From NCBI GenBank assembly GCA_005882415.1, contig VBAE01000235.1:1-9706 (forward strand): DNA of 9,706 nucleotides, read 5' to 3'. Shown one piece after another: positions 1-5,950 of this stretch. Made by a program: the position numbers and the translations under genes. Source of the stretch: Alphaproteobacteria bacterium. Its GTDB lineage: Bacteria; Pseudomonadota; Alphaproteobacteria; Sphingomonadales; Sphingomonadaceae. Within the stretch, counting starts at the first letter, position 1, and the number at the start of each line of letters is the position of its first letter. The notes under the pieces were generated by a model. That model ran no database searches, had not been told where the DNA came from, and worked only from the letters and a program-made list of their open reading frames with translations.

Positions 1-1725
1 GACGGCAACGACATCGCCGACTTCTCCGGCAACACGCAATATACGGAAATCGAGGGCGGCAACGGCAACGACCGGATCAGCGGCGGTCTCGGGACCGATT
101 ATCTGAGCGGCGGTGCCGGCGACGACATCATCATCGACGGCGGCGGGTACGACGTCTGGTACCGGCACGACTCCCTCTACGGCGGCACCGGCAACGACAT
201 CTTCGTCGTCAGCGACCCCAGCGCCACGATCGAGGAGCAGCCGGACGAAGGGCTCGACACCGTCCACGCCTCGAGCAGCTACACGCTGCCGGACAATGTC
301 GAATATCTCGTCCTCACCGGAAGCGCCGCGATCGACGGGACCGGCAACGCCCTCGCCAACACGATCACCGGCAACAGCGCCGCCAACCGATTGGACGGCG
401 GCGGCGGGGTCGACTTCCTCCTCGGCGGGGCCGGCGACGACGTCTATGTCGTCGATCAGGCCGGCGATCGGGCCAAGGAGCTTCGCGCCGACGGCGGCAA
501 GGATCTGGTCCTCGCCTCGGTCTCCTTCATCCTCGAAGCCCATGTCGACAATCTGACGCTGACCGGAAGCGCCGCGATCGACGGCGGCGGCAATTCGGAT
601 TCGAACGAGATCATCGGCAATAGCGCCGCCAACCGGATCGACGGGGCCGGCGGTGCCGACGCGATGCGCGGCATGGGCGGCGACGACACCTATATCGTCG
701 ACAACGCGCGCGACTGGGTCGTCGAGGCGGCCGGCGCCGGCATCGACACCGTCCGTTCCTCCGTCTCGTGGACCCTCAAGGACAATATCGAGAATCTGGT
801 CCTGACCGGCACGGGCGACATCTTCGGCACCGGCAACGCGCTGGCCAATGTCCTCACCGGCAATGCCGGCGCCAACACCCTTTCCGGTGCGGGCGGAGCG
901 GACACCATGGCCGGCGGCCGCGGCAACGACATCTATGTCGTCGACGATGCGGGCGACACGGTCGTCGAGGCCTTCAATGAGGGCACCGACCTCGTCACCT
1001 CCTCCGTCTCCTGGACGCTCGGCGCCAATGTCGAATCGCTGGCCCTCACCGGGACCGCCAATGTGGACGGCACCGGCAATGCGCTCGCCAACCAGATTTA
1101 CGGCAATTCCGGCGCCAACCGGCTCGACGGCGGGGCTGGGATCGACTTCCTCTCGGGCGGCGACGGCGACGACGTCTACATCGTCTCGGACGTGGGCGAC
1201 CGGGCGGTGGAGCTTCGGGCGACCGGCGGCCACGACCGGGTCGAGAGCGCGGTGAGCTTCGTCCTTGCCGCCAATGTGGAGGATCTGCTTCTGACCGGTG
1301 CCGGCGCAATCTCCGGCACGGGCAACGCGCTCGCCAACCACATCGCCGGCAACGCCGCCGCCAATGCCATCGAAGGCGGCCTCGGCGCCGACACGCTCAC
1401 CGGCGGCGGCGGCAACGACCGCTTCGTCTATCGCGACGCCGCCCACTCCACCGCAGCCAATCGAGACAGCATCACCGACTTCAACGCAGGCGACCGGATC
1501 GACCTCTCCGGGATCGACGCCGGGCCGTCGGTGTCGGGCAACCAGCCCTTCACCTGGATCGCCGCCGCCGCCTTCTCCGGCCACGCCGGCGAGCTGAGGG
1601 CCACGGTCCAGGGCGCCAACCGATTGGTCGAAGGAGATGTTGACGGCGACGGTAACGCCGACCTCACGATCCTGGTCACGGTAACGGACGGCCACGCCCT
1701 GACCGCGGCCGACTTCGTTCTTTAG
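1..1725 (+). CDS. RTX-type calcium-binding protein, type I-secreted (C-terminal part, 5' end outside window)
   Basis: The frame is open from base 1 to the TAG at 1723-1725, giving 574 residues of a longer protein; the first ATG at 391 is internal. The chain is built of glycine/aspartate-rich RTX nonapeptides (GGxGxDxxx; for example LSGGAGDDI, LDGGAGIDF, LTGGGGNDRF), which fold as calcium-binding beta-rolls. Between them lie VExLxLTGxAxIDGTGNALAN segments, giving four complete 81-82-residue repeats (residues about 100-425) and a fifth partial one. Residues from about 470 (NDRFVY, then ITDFNAGDRIDLSGI) match the C-terminal domain of serralysin-type and other type I secretion substrates. A DxDGDGxAD segment (GDVDGDGNADL) and an Asp-plus-hydrophobic end (DFVL) follow. 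The protein is probably exported by an ABC/MFP/TolC system and folds outside the cell on calcium. No catalytic domain is visible, so adhesin, hydrolase or toxin cannot be separated. No secretion genes lie in the window. Confidence 0.92.
   Translation, partial: DGNDIADFSGNTQYTEIEGGNGNDRISGGLGTDYLSGGAGDDIIIDGGGYDVWYRHDSLYGGTGNDIFVVSDPSATIEEQPDEGLDTVHASSSYTLPDNVEYLVLTGSAAIDGTGNALANTITGNSAANRLDGGGGVDFLLGGAGDDVYVVDQAGDRAKELRADGGKDLVLASVSFILEAHVDNLTLTGSAAIDGGGNSDSNEIIGNSAANRIDGAGGADAMRGMGGDDTYIVDNARDWVVEAAGAGIDTVRSSVSWTLKDNIENLVLTGTGDIFGTGNALANVLTGNAGANTLSGAGGADTMAGGRGNDIYVVDDAGDTVVEAFNEGTDLVTSSVSWTLGANVESLALTGTANVDGTGNALANQIYGNSGANRLDGGAGIDFLSGGDGDDVYIVSDVGDRAVELRATGGHDRVESAVSFVLAANVEDLLLTGAGAISGTGNALANHIAGNAAANAIEGGLGADTLTGGGGNDRFVYRDAAHSTAANRDSITDFNAGDRIDLSGIDAGPSVSGNQPFTWIAAAAFSGHAGELRATVQGANRLVEGDVDGDGNADLTILVTVTDGHALTAADFVL
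298..1275 (+). repeat. Four tandem 81-82-codon repeats in the RTX gene
   Basis: Units run 298-543 (82 codons), 544-786 (81), 787-1029 (81) and 1030-1275 (82); a fifth copy starts at 1276 and merges into the C-terminal domain. Each unit carries VExLxLTG, then GTGNALAN, GNxxANxLDG, one or two RTX nonapeptides, a DxYxVDxxGD segment, and ends in SVSWTL or AVSFVL. Units 1 and 4 resemble each other (DRAxELRAxGGxD, xxAVSF or similar), as do units 2 and 3 (VVEAxxxGxDxVxSSVSWTL), so the order is A-B-B-A. Sequence is seen directly; its origin by duplication is inferred. Confidence 0.85.
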
Positions 1726-1757
1726 AGGCGACAGGGCAGGGGGAGGTTAGGCAATTA

Positions 1758-1779
1758 AAGCGGGTGCCTACCGCCGCTT
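1758..1779 (-). terminator. Weak hairpin at the 3' end of brnA
   Basis: AAGCG pairs with CGCTT and the inner GGT pairs with ACC around a GCCT loop, with a two-base bulge. The hairpin overlaps the brnA stop codon. On the minus strand it is followed by TTTAATT, a poor U-tract. It may end brnTA transcription and, being between convergent genes, also slow read-through from the RTX gene. The structure is modest and its function is unproven. Confidence 0.3.
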
Positions 1780-2064
1780 CGCGCTCCCCACGTGCCGCTC
1801 AAGCACTTCGCCGATGCGCGTCTGCCAGCCGGCGCCGCCGGCCCGGAAATGCTCGATCACCGCCCGGGGAAGGCGCAGCGTCACCTGTTGCTTGGGTTGA
1901 TCTCCCACCGGCGGCCGCCCGCGCCGGGTCAGCGTCCCCGCCGCCTCCCGCACCACCTTGCCGCTGGTCGACAGCTCTGCCCGCCCGAACGCCTCCTCCG
2001 GCCATTCGGGCGCGTCATCCGGATCGGTCCAGCTCGGCTTCGAAGCGTCGTCGTTCGCGGTCAT
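1768..2064 (-). CDS. brnA: BrnA family antitoxin
   Basis: This 98-residue protein has the BrnA layout: an acidic N-terminus with DPDDAPEWPEEAFGRAEL (about residues 14-31), the region that wraps the toxin, then RGRPPVGDQPKQQVTLRLP and IEHFRAGGAGWQTRIGEVL (about 48-88), the ribbon-helix-helix-like DNA-binding and dimerisation part. BrnA neutralises BrnT, and the BrnT-BrnA complex represses its own promoter. The ATG at 2064 lies 50 bases inside brnT. Such overlap is common in this family and implies translational coupling. A later start would cut off the acidic toxin-binding segment, so this start is preferred. Family assignment is by recognition of conserved segments; repression of the promoter at 2361-2389 is inferred. 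Confidence 0.9.
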   Translation of the reverse strand: MTANDDASKPSWTDPDDAPEWPEEAFGRAELSTSGKVVREAAGTLTRRGRPPVGDQPKQQVTLRLPRAVIEHFRAGGAGWQTRIGEVLERHVGSAKRR

Positions 2065-2296
2065 TCGCTTTCCTCATCGAAATCACGTGCCGCGCCTTCC
2101 CGCGCGGCGTCCACACCACCATCACCAGCCGCCCGTCGAGCAACCCCAGCGACTGGAAACGCGTCTCGCCATAATCGCGCCGGTCGTCCTCGATGGTGAG
2201 CACCGTTCCGGCAAAAACCCGCACCGAATTCTCGAAATCCAGACCCCGGTGCGCAAGGGTCAGGGCACGCTTCTCAGCGTCGTAGGTAATCTCCAT
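2015..2296 (-). CDS. brnT: BrnT family ribonuclease toxin
   Basis: The protein is 93 residues long and begins MEITYDAEKRALTLAHRGLDF, followed by VFAGTVLTIEDDRRDYGE, LGLLDGRLVMVVWTPRG and ARHVISMRKAN. These segments in this order are the hallmark of BrnT, a RelE-fold ribonuclease that halts translation when its antitoxin is lost. Length is normal and no key segment is missing, so the toxin looks intact. AAGGA (coding strand, 2304-2308) sits seven bases before the ATG and fixes the start. It is the first gene of a two-gene operon, with brnA overlapping its 3' end. The operon lies just downstream of the restriction-modification gene but is separated from it by a hairpin and its own promoter. Confidence 0.92.
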   Translation of the reverse strand: MEITYDAEKRALTLAHRGLDFENSVRVFAGTVLTIEDDRRDYGETRFQSLGLLDGRLVMVVWTPRGKARHVISMRKANDRERRRFEAELDRSG

Positions 2297-2360
2297 CGGA
2301 GAGTCCTTGTTGCGAACATGAAATCGCTCATGGCTTAAACTCCAATGGCGGCAGGGGCGT

Positions 2361-2389
2361 TATGTAGTTACGTAAAGACGGATCGTCAA
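2361..2389 (-). promoter_or_regulatory. Predicted brnTA promoter with palindromic candidate operator
   Basis: Read on the minus strand, TTGACG (2384-2389) is followed after exactly 17 bases by TACATA (2361-2366), in the context CTACATAAC. The -35 matches the alphaproteobacterial housekeeping consensus very well, the -10 only moderately. The imperfect 16-bp palindrome GTCTTTACGTAACTAC (2364-2379), with the perfect core TTACGTAA, fills the spacer and touches the -10. A repressor bound there would block polymerase, as expected for BrnT-BrnA autoregulation. Transcription would start near 2354, about 58 bases before brnT. The elements are seen; their roles are inferred. Confidence 0.5.
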
Positions 2390-2450
2390 TGTGCGGCTCC
2401 TTCCGAGGCGCGATGGCCGCTAGCCAATCCGATGCCCAGTTCCGCGTGTG

Positions 2451-2480
2451 ATCGCAGCCGCCAATTCACGGCGGTGCGAT
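2451..2480 (-). terminator. Strong stem-loop just after the restriction-modification gene
   Basis: ATCGCA pairs with TGCGAT and CCGCC pairs with GGCGG. This makes an 11-bp GC-rich stem with one bulged base and a 7-base AATTCAC loop. It begins nine bases past the TGA at 2489-2491. No U-tract follows on either strand, so it is not a canonical intrinsic terminator. It may stabilise the 3' end of the upstream mRNA or separate it from brnTA. Confidence 0.4.
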
Positions 2481-2488
2481 TGCGCGGC

Positions 2489-3862
2489 TCAGGCCGCCCG
2501 CCTCAATCGATAATGCCCGTCCTCGGCGGAGACATAGCCGAGGCGAACGAGCGCTTCGAGCGTGGCCTCGATCCGCGGTGAGACTCTCCTGCCTTGCCTG
2601 TAGCCGGCCGCAATCTCGTCGGCGCTGAGGGTTGCCCCGACACGGAGGTCTGCGAGGACGGCGGCGGTCTGGCCGATCGCGTCGCGGGGGAAGCTGGGCT
2701 TGGCGGAGGCGGCTTCGGGCAGCAACGCCTCGAACTGCTCCGCCTCGGGCTTCTTCTGGATCGTCGCGACACCCGCTTTCTTCTGCTGATATTCGGGCCG
2801 CAGCCAGCGGACGATGCCCCGCTTCTCCTCGGCCGCGCGCTCGGCATTGAGCGCGACCAGGCGGGCGACGATCTCCTCGTCGGAAAGATCGGCCGGCCAG
2901 CCATAGGCTTCGGCAACTGCTGCATCGAGGCGGTCGTGGAGCTCGGCGATGATATCCACCCGCCCGCGGCGCCTTTGATCTTCGTCGTTTTCGGTGAAGG
3001 CTTCGCCTCCCACCAGCTTCTCGCGCAAGTTATAGAGTCCTGTCAGGGTAAGATCCGTATGCTCGACGAGGACCTCCTTGCGGGTTGTATCGAGCTCTTC
3101 TGCGATCTCTCCAACACGGGTGAGCAGATTTGAATTGGCGTGGGGAAACGGAAACGGGTCAAGGGTACGAGACTTGGAGTAGCGAGGATCGTTGCCGTAG
3201 CCCAGCCAGCCCCCTGCCTGAGTTGCCCATGCTACATTGCCGCGCCAGGACAGGACACCCAGCACCCACGCAGCGTCACTGGCGACGCAGACCAGCATGT
3301 TGTCTGGAAGAATGGTGGCGTCCAAAAATTGAAACACTCGATGCTTCGCCGTTTCGACAGTCGCTATATAACGAGAAAGGCCACCAAGTGCGGGGCGAAG
3401 CTCCGACCGGGGTTTGCCGAATATCCACCACCTATCCAGGTATGCAGCAGCATCTTTCGTCCCTGCCTTTTTGAACTGCTCTCCCCGGTCAACCCTGACG
3501 GTCCTGGTTAGGTGTTGATAAACCTCAGGAAAGCGGCGTCTCACTTCGGCCTCTTCAAGGCCGAACAGGTCGATCACCATAACCCCCCGTCCCCGAGCGG
3601 TTAGATCGCGGCCGTTGCGGTATGGCCGGATGTGGCGTTCTAGGCCTTCGCGGCGGCCGAGGCCGAGCTGCTCCGCTTCGTCCGCGCTGACGATGAATCC
3701 GCTACCGTGGAGTTTCACTCCGGGAGAGCAGATCCACTCGTTCGCAAGCAACGGTTTTGTCTTGGTGACGTCAGTTCCGACGCTCAGATCGGCGTTGATC
3801 TGGCCGACCCGTTGCCGAAGGACGATGTTCGGCGCGTCGGTATCGAGCCCGGATTCTTCCAC
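2489..3862 (-). CDS. Fragment 3: target-recognition and C-terminal domains of the MmeI-like enzyme
   Basis: The computed start is a GTG at 3862, but homologous sequence goes on upstream in the same frame (EGRLLEIVEESGLDTD, back to the pentamer repeat at 3901). The start is therefore an artefact of the frameshift and no free translation is expected. Of the 457 residues, about 1-120 complete the catalytic module (RPYRNGRDLTARGRGVMVIDLFGL). About 120-250 are the target-recognition segment, ending in the family signature NDPRYSKSRTLDPFPFP (224-240). About 250-345 hold LHDRLDAAVAEAYGWPADLSDEEI, and the tail has a winged-helix-like QTAAVLADL/RQGRRV/ALVRLGYV pattern. The frame is fully open with no decay, which argues that the frameshift is recent or reversible. 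Confidence 0.8.
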   Translation of the reverse strand: MEESGLDTDAPNIVLRQRVGQINADLSVGTDVTKTKPLLANEWICSPGVKLHGSGFIVSADEAEQLGLGRREGLERHIRPYRNGRDLTARGRGVMVIDLFGLEEAEVRRRFPEVYQHLTRTVRVDRGEQFKKAGTKDAAAYLDRWWIFGKPRSELRPALGGLSRYIATVETAKHRVFQFLDATILPDNMLVCVASDAAWVLGVLSWRGNVAWATQAGGWLGYGNDPRYSKSRTLDPFPFPHANSNLLTRVGEIAEELDTTRKEVLVEHTDLTLTGLYNLREKLVGGEAFTENDEDQRRRGRVDIIAELHDRLDAAVAEAYGWPADLSDEEIVARLVALNAERAAEEKRGIVRWLRPEYQQKKAGVATIQKKPEAEQFEALLPEAASAKPSFPRDAIGQTAAVLADLRVGATLSADEIAAGYRQGRRVSPRIEATLEALVRLGYVSAEDGHYRLRRAA

Positions 3863-4325
3863 GATTTCGAGTAGCCGGCCCTCCGAAATTGCAGTACCAT
3901 CCTTGCCTTGCCTTGCCTTGCCTTGCCTTGCCTTGCCTTGCCTTGCCTTGCGCCACGGTCATGGCAATTCGAACCGCGGCAGAGTCGGCGGTGGCTTTCG
4001 TCCATGGATGATCGGGTATGGCCATCACCAGGCTCAGCGGCGTCGCGCCGTCGAGATGGCGGGCGATCGTCCTTCGGCTGAATTCCTGCGTGATCGAGTT
4101 GGTCGTGACGAAGCCGAAGCGCTCCAGCCGGCTGCCTTTCGCCGAAGCGATTTCGGCGGCGCGGTCCCACCAGTACATCACGAAATCGGCTGATTTGTTG
4201 ATCTTCGGATGCGCCTTCCACAATGCGGCCGCATAGGCCTCGCCTAACCGAGCGCGGACGTCCTTGCCGCCGATGAAAGGCGGATTGCCGACGATATAAT
4301 CCGCCTGCGGCCATTCTGCGGCCAT
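3771..4325 (-). CDS. Fragment 2: NPPF part of the methyltransferase domain, ending out of frame after the pentamer repeat
   Basis: Of 184 residues, 1-125 are genuine enzyme sequence: ADYIVGNPPFIGGKD (the NPPF motif at 14-17 flips and methylates adenine), ADFVMYWWDRA, GFVTTNSITQ and LVMAIPDHPW. Then the pentamer run is read as (QGKAR)3 and the remaining 44 residues are frame-shifted nonsense, rich in Arg. The ATG at 4325 is inside the duplicated 11-mer, with AAGG five bases upstream. It overlaps the end of fragment 1 by 82 bases, so reinitiation producing a separate second half is conceivable but unsupported. On its own the fragment has no AdoMet-binding motif I and no specificity domain. Confidence 0.7.
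   Translation of the reverse strand: MAAEWPQADYIVGNPPFIGGKDVRARLGEAYAAALWKAHPKINKSADFVMYWWDRAAEIASAKGSRLERFGFVTTNSITQEFSRRTIARHLDGATPLSLVMAIPDHPWTKATADSAAVRIAMTVAQGKARQGKARQGKARQGWYCNFGGPATRNRGRIRARYRRAEHRPSATGRPDQRRSERRN
3901..3950 (-). repeat. Perfect pentanucleotide run, CAAGG x10, inside the restriction-modification gene
   Basis: Ten uninterrupted copies of CCTTG on the plus strand (CAAGG in the coding strand) with no partial copy at either side. Upstream sequence is in the NPPF frame and downstream sequence is in the target-recognition frame. One more unit (+5) or two fewer (-10) joins them, so copy numbers of 8, 11 or 14 are ON and 10 is OFF. In frame, the run encodes QGKAR periods before GK-D-GT-AISEGRLLEIVEE. 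Such runs change length by slipped-strand mispairing during replication and drive phase variation in many methyltransferase genes; that this one varies is inferred. Confidence 0.95.
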
Positions 4326-5950
4326 TCCGGCCTTCGGGGATTGACCAGCTCCGTGCCGCTCCTGTCCGCCTTCGGCTGCTCCCCGTCATGCTTGAGGACG
4401 GCGTCCATCGGAGTGATATTGTCGAGCCGCTCCAGCACCGGATCGGCGACGACGCCGCCATTTCTCAGCTGCCACTGGAGATAGCCGAGCCAGAGGACGA
4501 GTTCGGCGATTGCGGCGGCGCGTGGGTTGAGCTCCATGCCGAGGAAGTTCTTCGGATGGACGCTCATCGTTTCCATCGCGAGCGCTTCCTGGCCGCCGAG
4601 ATCGGCGAGCACTTCAAGCACGTCGCCTTCGAGCTGCTTCATCAGCTCGAGCGCGACATAGAGGAAGTTGCCGGTGCCGCAGGCGGGATCGAGCACCTTG
4701 GTGCCGGCGAGCTTCACATGGAAATCGTGGACGGCCCGGATCGCGGCCTGCGGAGCGGCGGCGCGCTCGCGCTCGACGGTGCCGAGCACTTCGCCTTCCC
4801 ATTCCTGGCGCAGCGGCTCGATGATCGTCGCGATGACCAGCCGCTCGACATAAGCGCGCGGCGTGTAATGGGCGCCGAGCCGCTTGCGCTCCGCTTTGTC
4901 GAGCGCCTGTTCCAAGAGGGTGCCGAAGATCGCCGGCTCCACCTCGGTCCAGACATGCTTCGCCGCTTCATACAGCTCGCCGATCTCCTCCTTCAGGAGC
5001 GGGATGGCGGTGCGCTCCGCGAAGAGGCCGCCGTTGAAGCGGCGGATGGTCTTGCGCATGATGGGGGAGAAGCCGCCGGTGTCCATGACGCGCCAAAGGT
5101 CTTCGAGCATCGGCGCGAAGCTGTCCGGGTTGGCGCGGGCATCGGCGAGCACGTCGGTAAAGCTGCCGGGTTCGAGCAAACCCGTGTCTTCGGAGAACAT
5201 CGTGAACAGGCATCGCATCAGGAAGTGCGCGCCCCTCTCGGCAGGGTGGCCGCGCTCTTCGAGAGACTGGCTGACCTTGGCGAGGCGCTTCGCGATGTCC
5301 CGGGTGACCGCGGCTGCGCGCTTCGTCGGGTCCAAGCTTTGCGGGTCGAGCCAGATGGCGCGGAGGCGATCCCGCACGGCCGGGTCGCGCAGATCGTCCA
5401 GATAGATCCTGAAACCGCCGCGGTCGGGGAAGAGGCGGTAATTCTTACCCTGTCCGGAAAAGTCCGCGAAGATTTCGAACGCATGGCCGACGTCGCAGGC
5501 GATGATGAAGGGCGGCCAGCCGTGCGATGTCGGCAGGGCGCGCGCATATTGCTCAGCCTGCTCGCGGGCATTGCGCATCAGCACGTCCCAGCCGCGATGG
5601 GCGCTTCGCCGGCCCCGGTTGCCATCTATTTCCACGCCCGGCAGGCCGGCCTGCTCCGGCGCTAGCGAGACTTCCTTCGAGCCGCCGCGCTGCCGGCTTT
5701 GCTTCGCCTCCAGGACGAAGCAGCCCCGCTTGTAGAGATCGATCCGTCCGTGCCCCCTCTTGCCGCTCTCGTCGCTGAATTCGACTGCGCGCTCGAAGAC
5801 GTAATCGTTGGCGTCGTGTGTGGCGTTGGCCGGATCGGGTTGGGGTAATTCAAGCAGCGTGCAAAGCTCGGTGAGGAACAGCGCGTAATTCGCGCGCTCC
5901 GCACCGCCCTCGTTGCTCCGCCAGCGCTTGATGAACTCGTCGATCGTCAT
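4244..5950 (-). CDS. Fragment 1: nuclease, helical spacer and AdoMet-binding half of the MmeI-like enzyme
   Basis: This is the part translated at present: 568 residues from ATG 5950, the last 23 out of frame. GHGRIDLYKRGCFVLEAK (67-83) gives a D71, E81-x-K83 nuclease motif. Its spacing matches the catalytic D-x9-ExK I recall for MmeI (D70/E80/K82), so the cleavage site is intact. About 225-345 are helical (LMRCLFTMFSEDTGLL, FNGGLF). GAHYTP (359-364) opens the methyltransferase domain and VLDPACGTGNF (419-429) is motif I for AdoMet binding. NFLGMELNPRAAAIAELVLWLGYLQW (468-493) follows. A frameshift at the duplicated 11-mer replaces ADYIVGNPPF with Arg/Ser-rich nonsense and a TGA. Without NPPF and specificity sequence the product should be inactive. 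A weak purine stretch (GGGGCAGGA) precedes the ATG. Confidence 0.82.
   Translation of the reverse strand: MTIDEFIKRWRSNEGGAERANYALFLTELCTLLELPQPDPANATHDANDYVFERAVEFSDESGKRGHGRIDLYKRGCFVLEAKQSRQRGGSKEVSLAPEQAGLPGVEIDGNRGRRSAHRGWDVLMRNAREQAEQYARALPTSHGWPPFIIACDVGHAFEIFADFSGQGKNYRLFPDRGGFRIYLDDLRDPAVRDRLRAIWLDPQSLDPTKRAAAVTRDIAKRLAKVSQSLEERGHPAERGAHFLMRCLFTMFSEDTGLLEPGSFTDVLADARANPDSFAPMLEDLWRVMDTGGFSPIMRKTIRRFNGGLFAERTAIPLLKEEIGELYEAAKHVWTEVEPAIFGTLLEQALDKAERKRLGAHYTPRAYVERLVIATIIEPLRQEWEGEVLGTVERERAAAPQAAIRAVHDFHVKLAGTKVLDPACGTGNFLYVALELMKQLEGDVLEVLADLGGQEALAMETMSVHPKNFLGMELNPRAAAIAELVLWLGYLQWQLRNGGVVADPVLERLDNITPMDAVLKHDGEQPKADRSGTELVNPRRPEWPQNGRRRIISSAIRLSSAARTSALG
4306..4327 (-). repeat. 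Perfect 11-bp tandem duplication causing the first frameshift
   Basis: TGCGGCCATTC occurs twice head to tail on the plus strand (4306-4316 and 4317-4327; GAATGGCCGCA in the coding strand). With both copies the frame leaves the enzyme after PEWPQ. With one copy it reads PEWPQ-ADYIVGNPPF, the expected family sequence. The duplication is therefore very likely derived and could be reversed by simple slippage. Confidence 0.95.

Larger units (their letters stand above)
2489..5950 (-). pseudogene. MmeI-like (type IIL/IIG) restriction-modification enzyme, full gene broken at two tandem repeats; possibly phase-variable OFF
   Basis: Three adjacent minus-strand frames read as one protein of the MmeI-like class I SAM-dependent DNA methyltransferase family. 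Order: PD-(D/E)XK nuclease domain, helical spacer, methyltransferase with DPACGTGNF and NPPF motifs, target-recognition domain, C-terminal domain. The first break is at the 11-bp duplication 4306-4327, the second at the (CAAGG)10 run 3901-3950. Removing one 11-bp copy and adding one pentamer gives 3456 bases, 1151 residues, a usual size for this family. The outer frames are in the same phase, but the first hits a TGA at 4244-4246, so the present product lacks the NPPF motif and all specificity sequence. In the family one polypeptide both cuts and methylates the same site. Start ATG 5950 gives the family N-terminus MTIDEFIKRW; the 30-codon extension to 6040 looks non-coding. Other explanations are a decaying pseudogene or assembly error. 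Confidence 0.88.

Noticed and set aside
3901..3950. CCTTG run as a CRISPR array or protein-binding iteron
   Set aside because: Units are 5 bp with no spacers, and the run lies inside a coding sequence at a frame junction, which fits a simple sequence repeat.
3615..4193. Plus-strand frame reading the pentamer run as a repeated LPCLA peptide
   Set aside because: The peptide repeat is only the antisense reading of the CAAGG run; the flanks are shadows of the enzyme frames.
4388..5665. 425-residue open frame on the plus strand opposite the restriction-modification gene
   Set aside because: It mirrors conserved enzyme sequence on the other strand and is rich in Glu, Ala, Arg and His without motifs.
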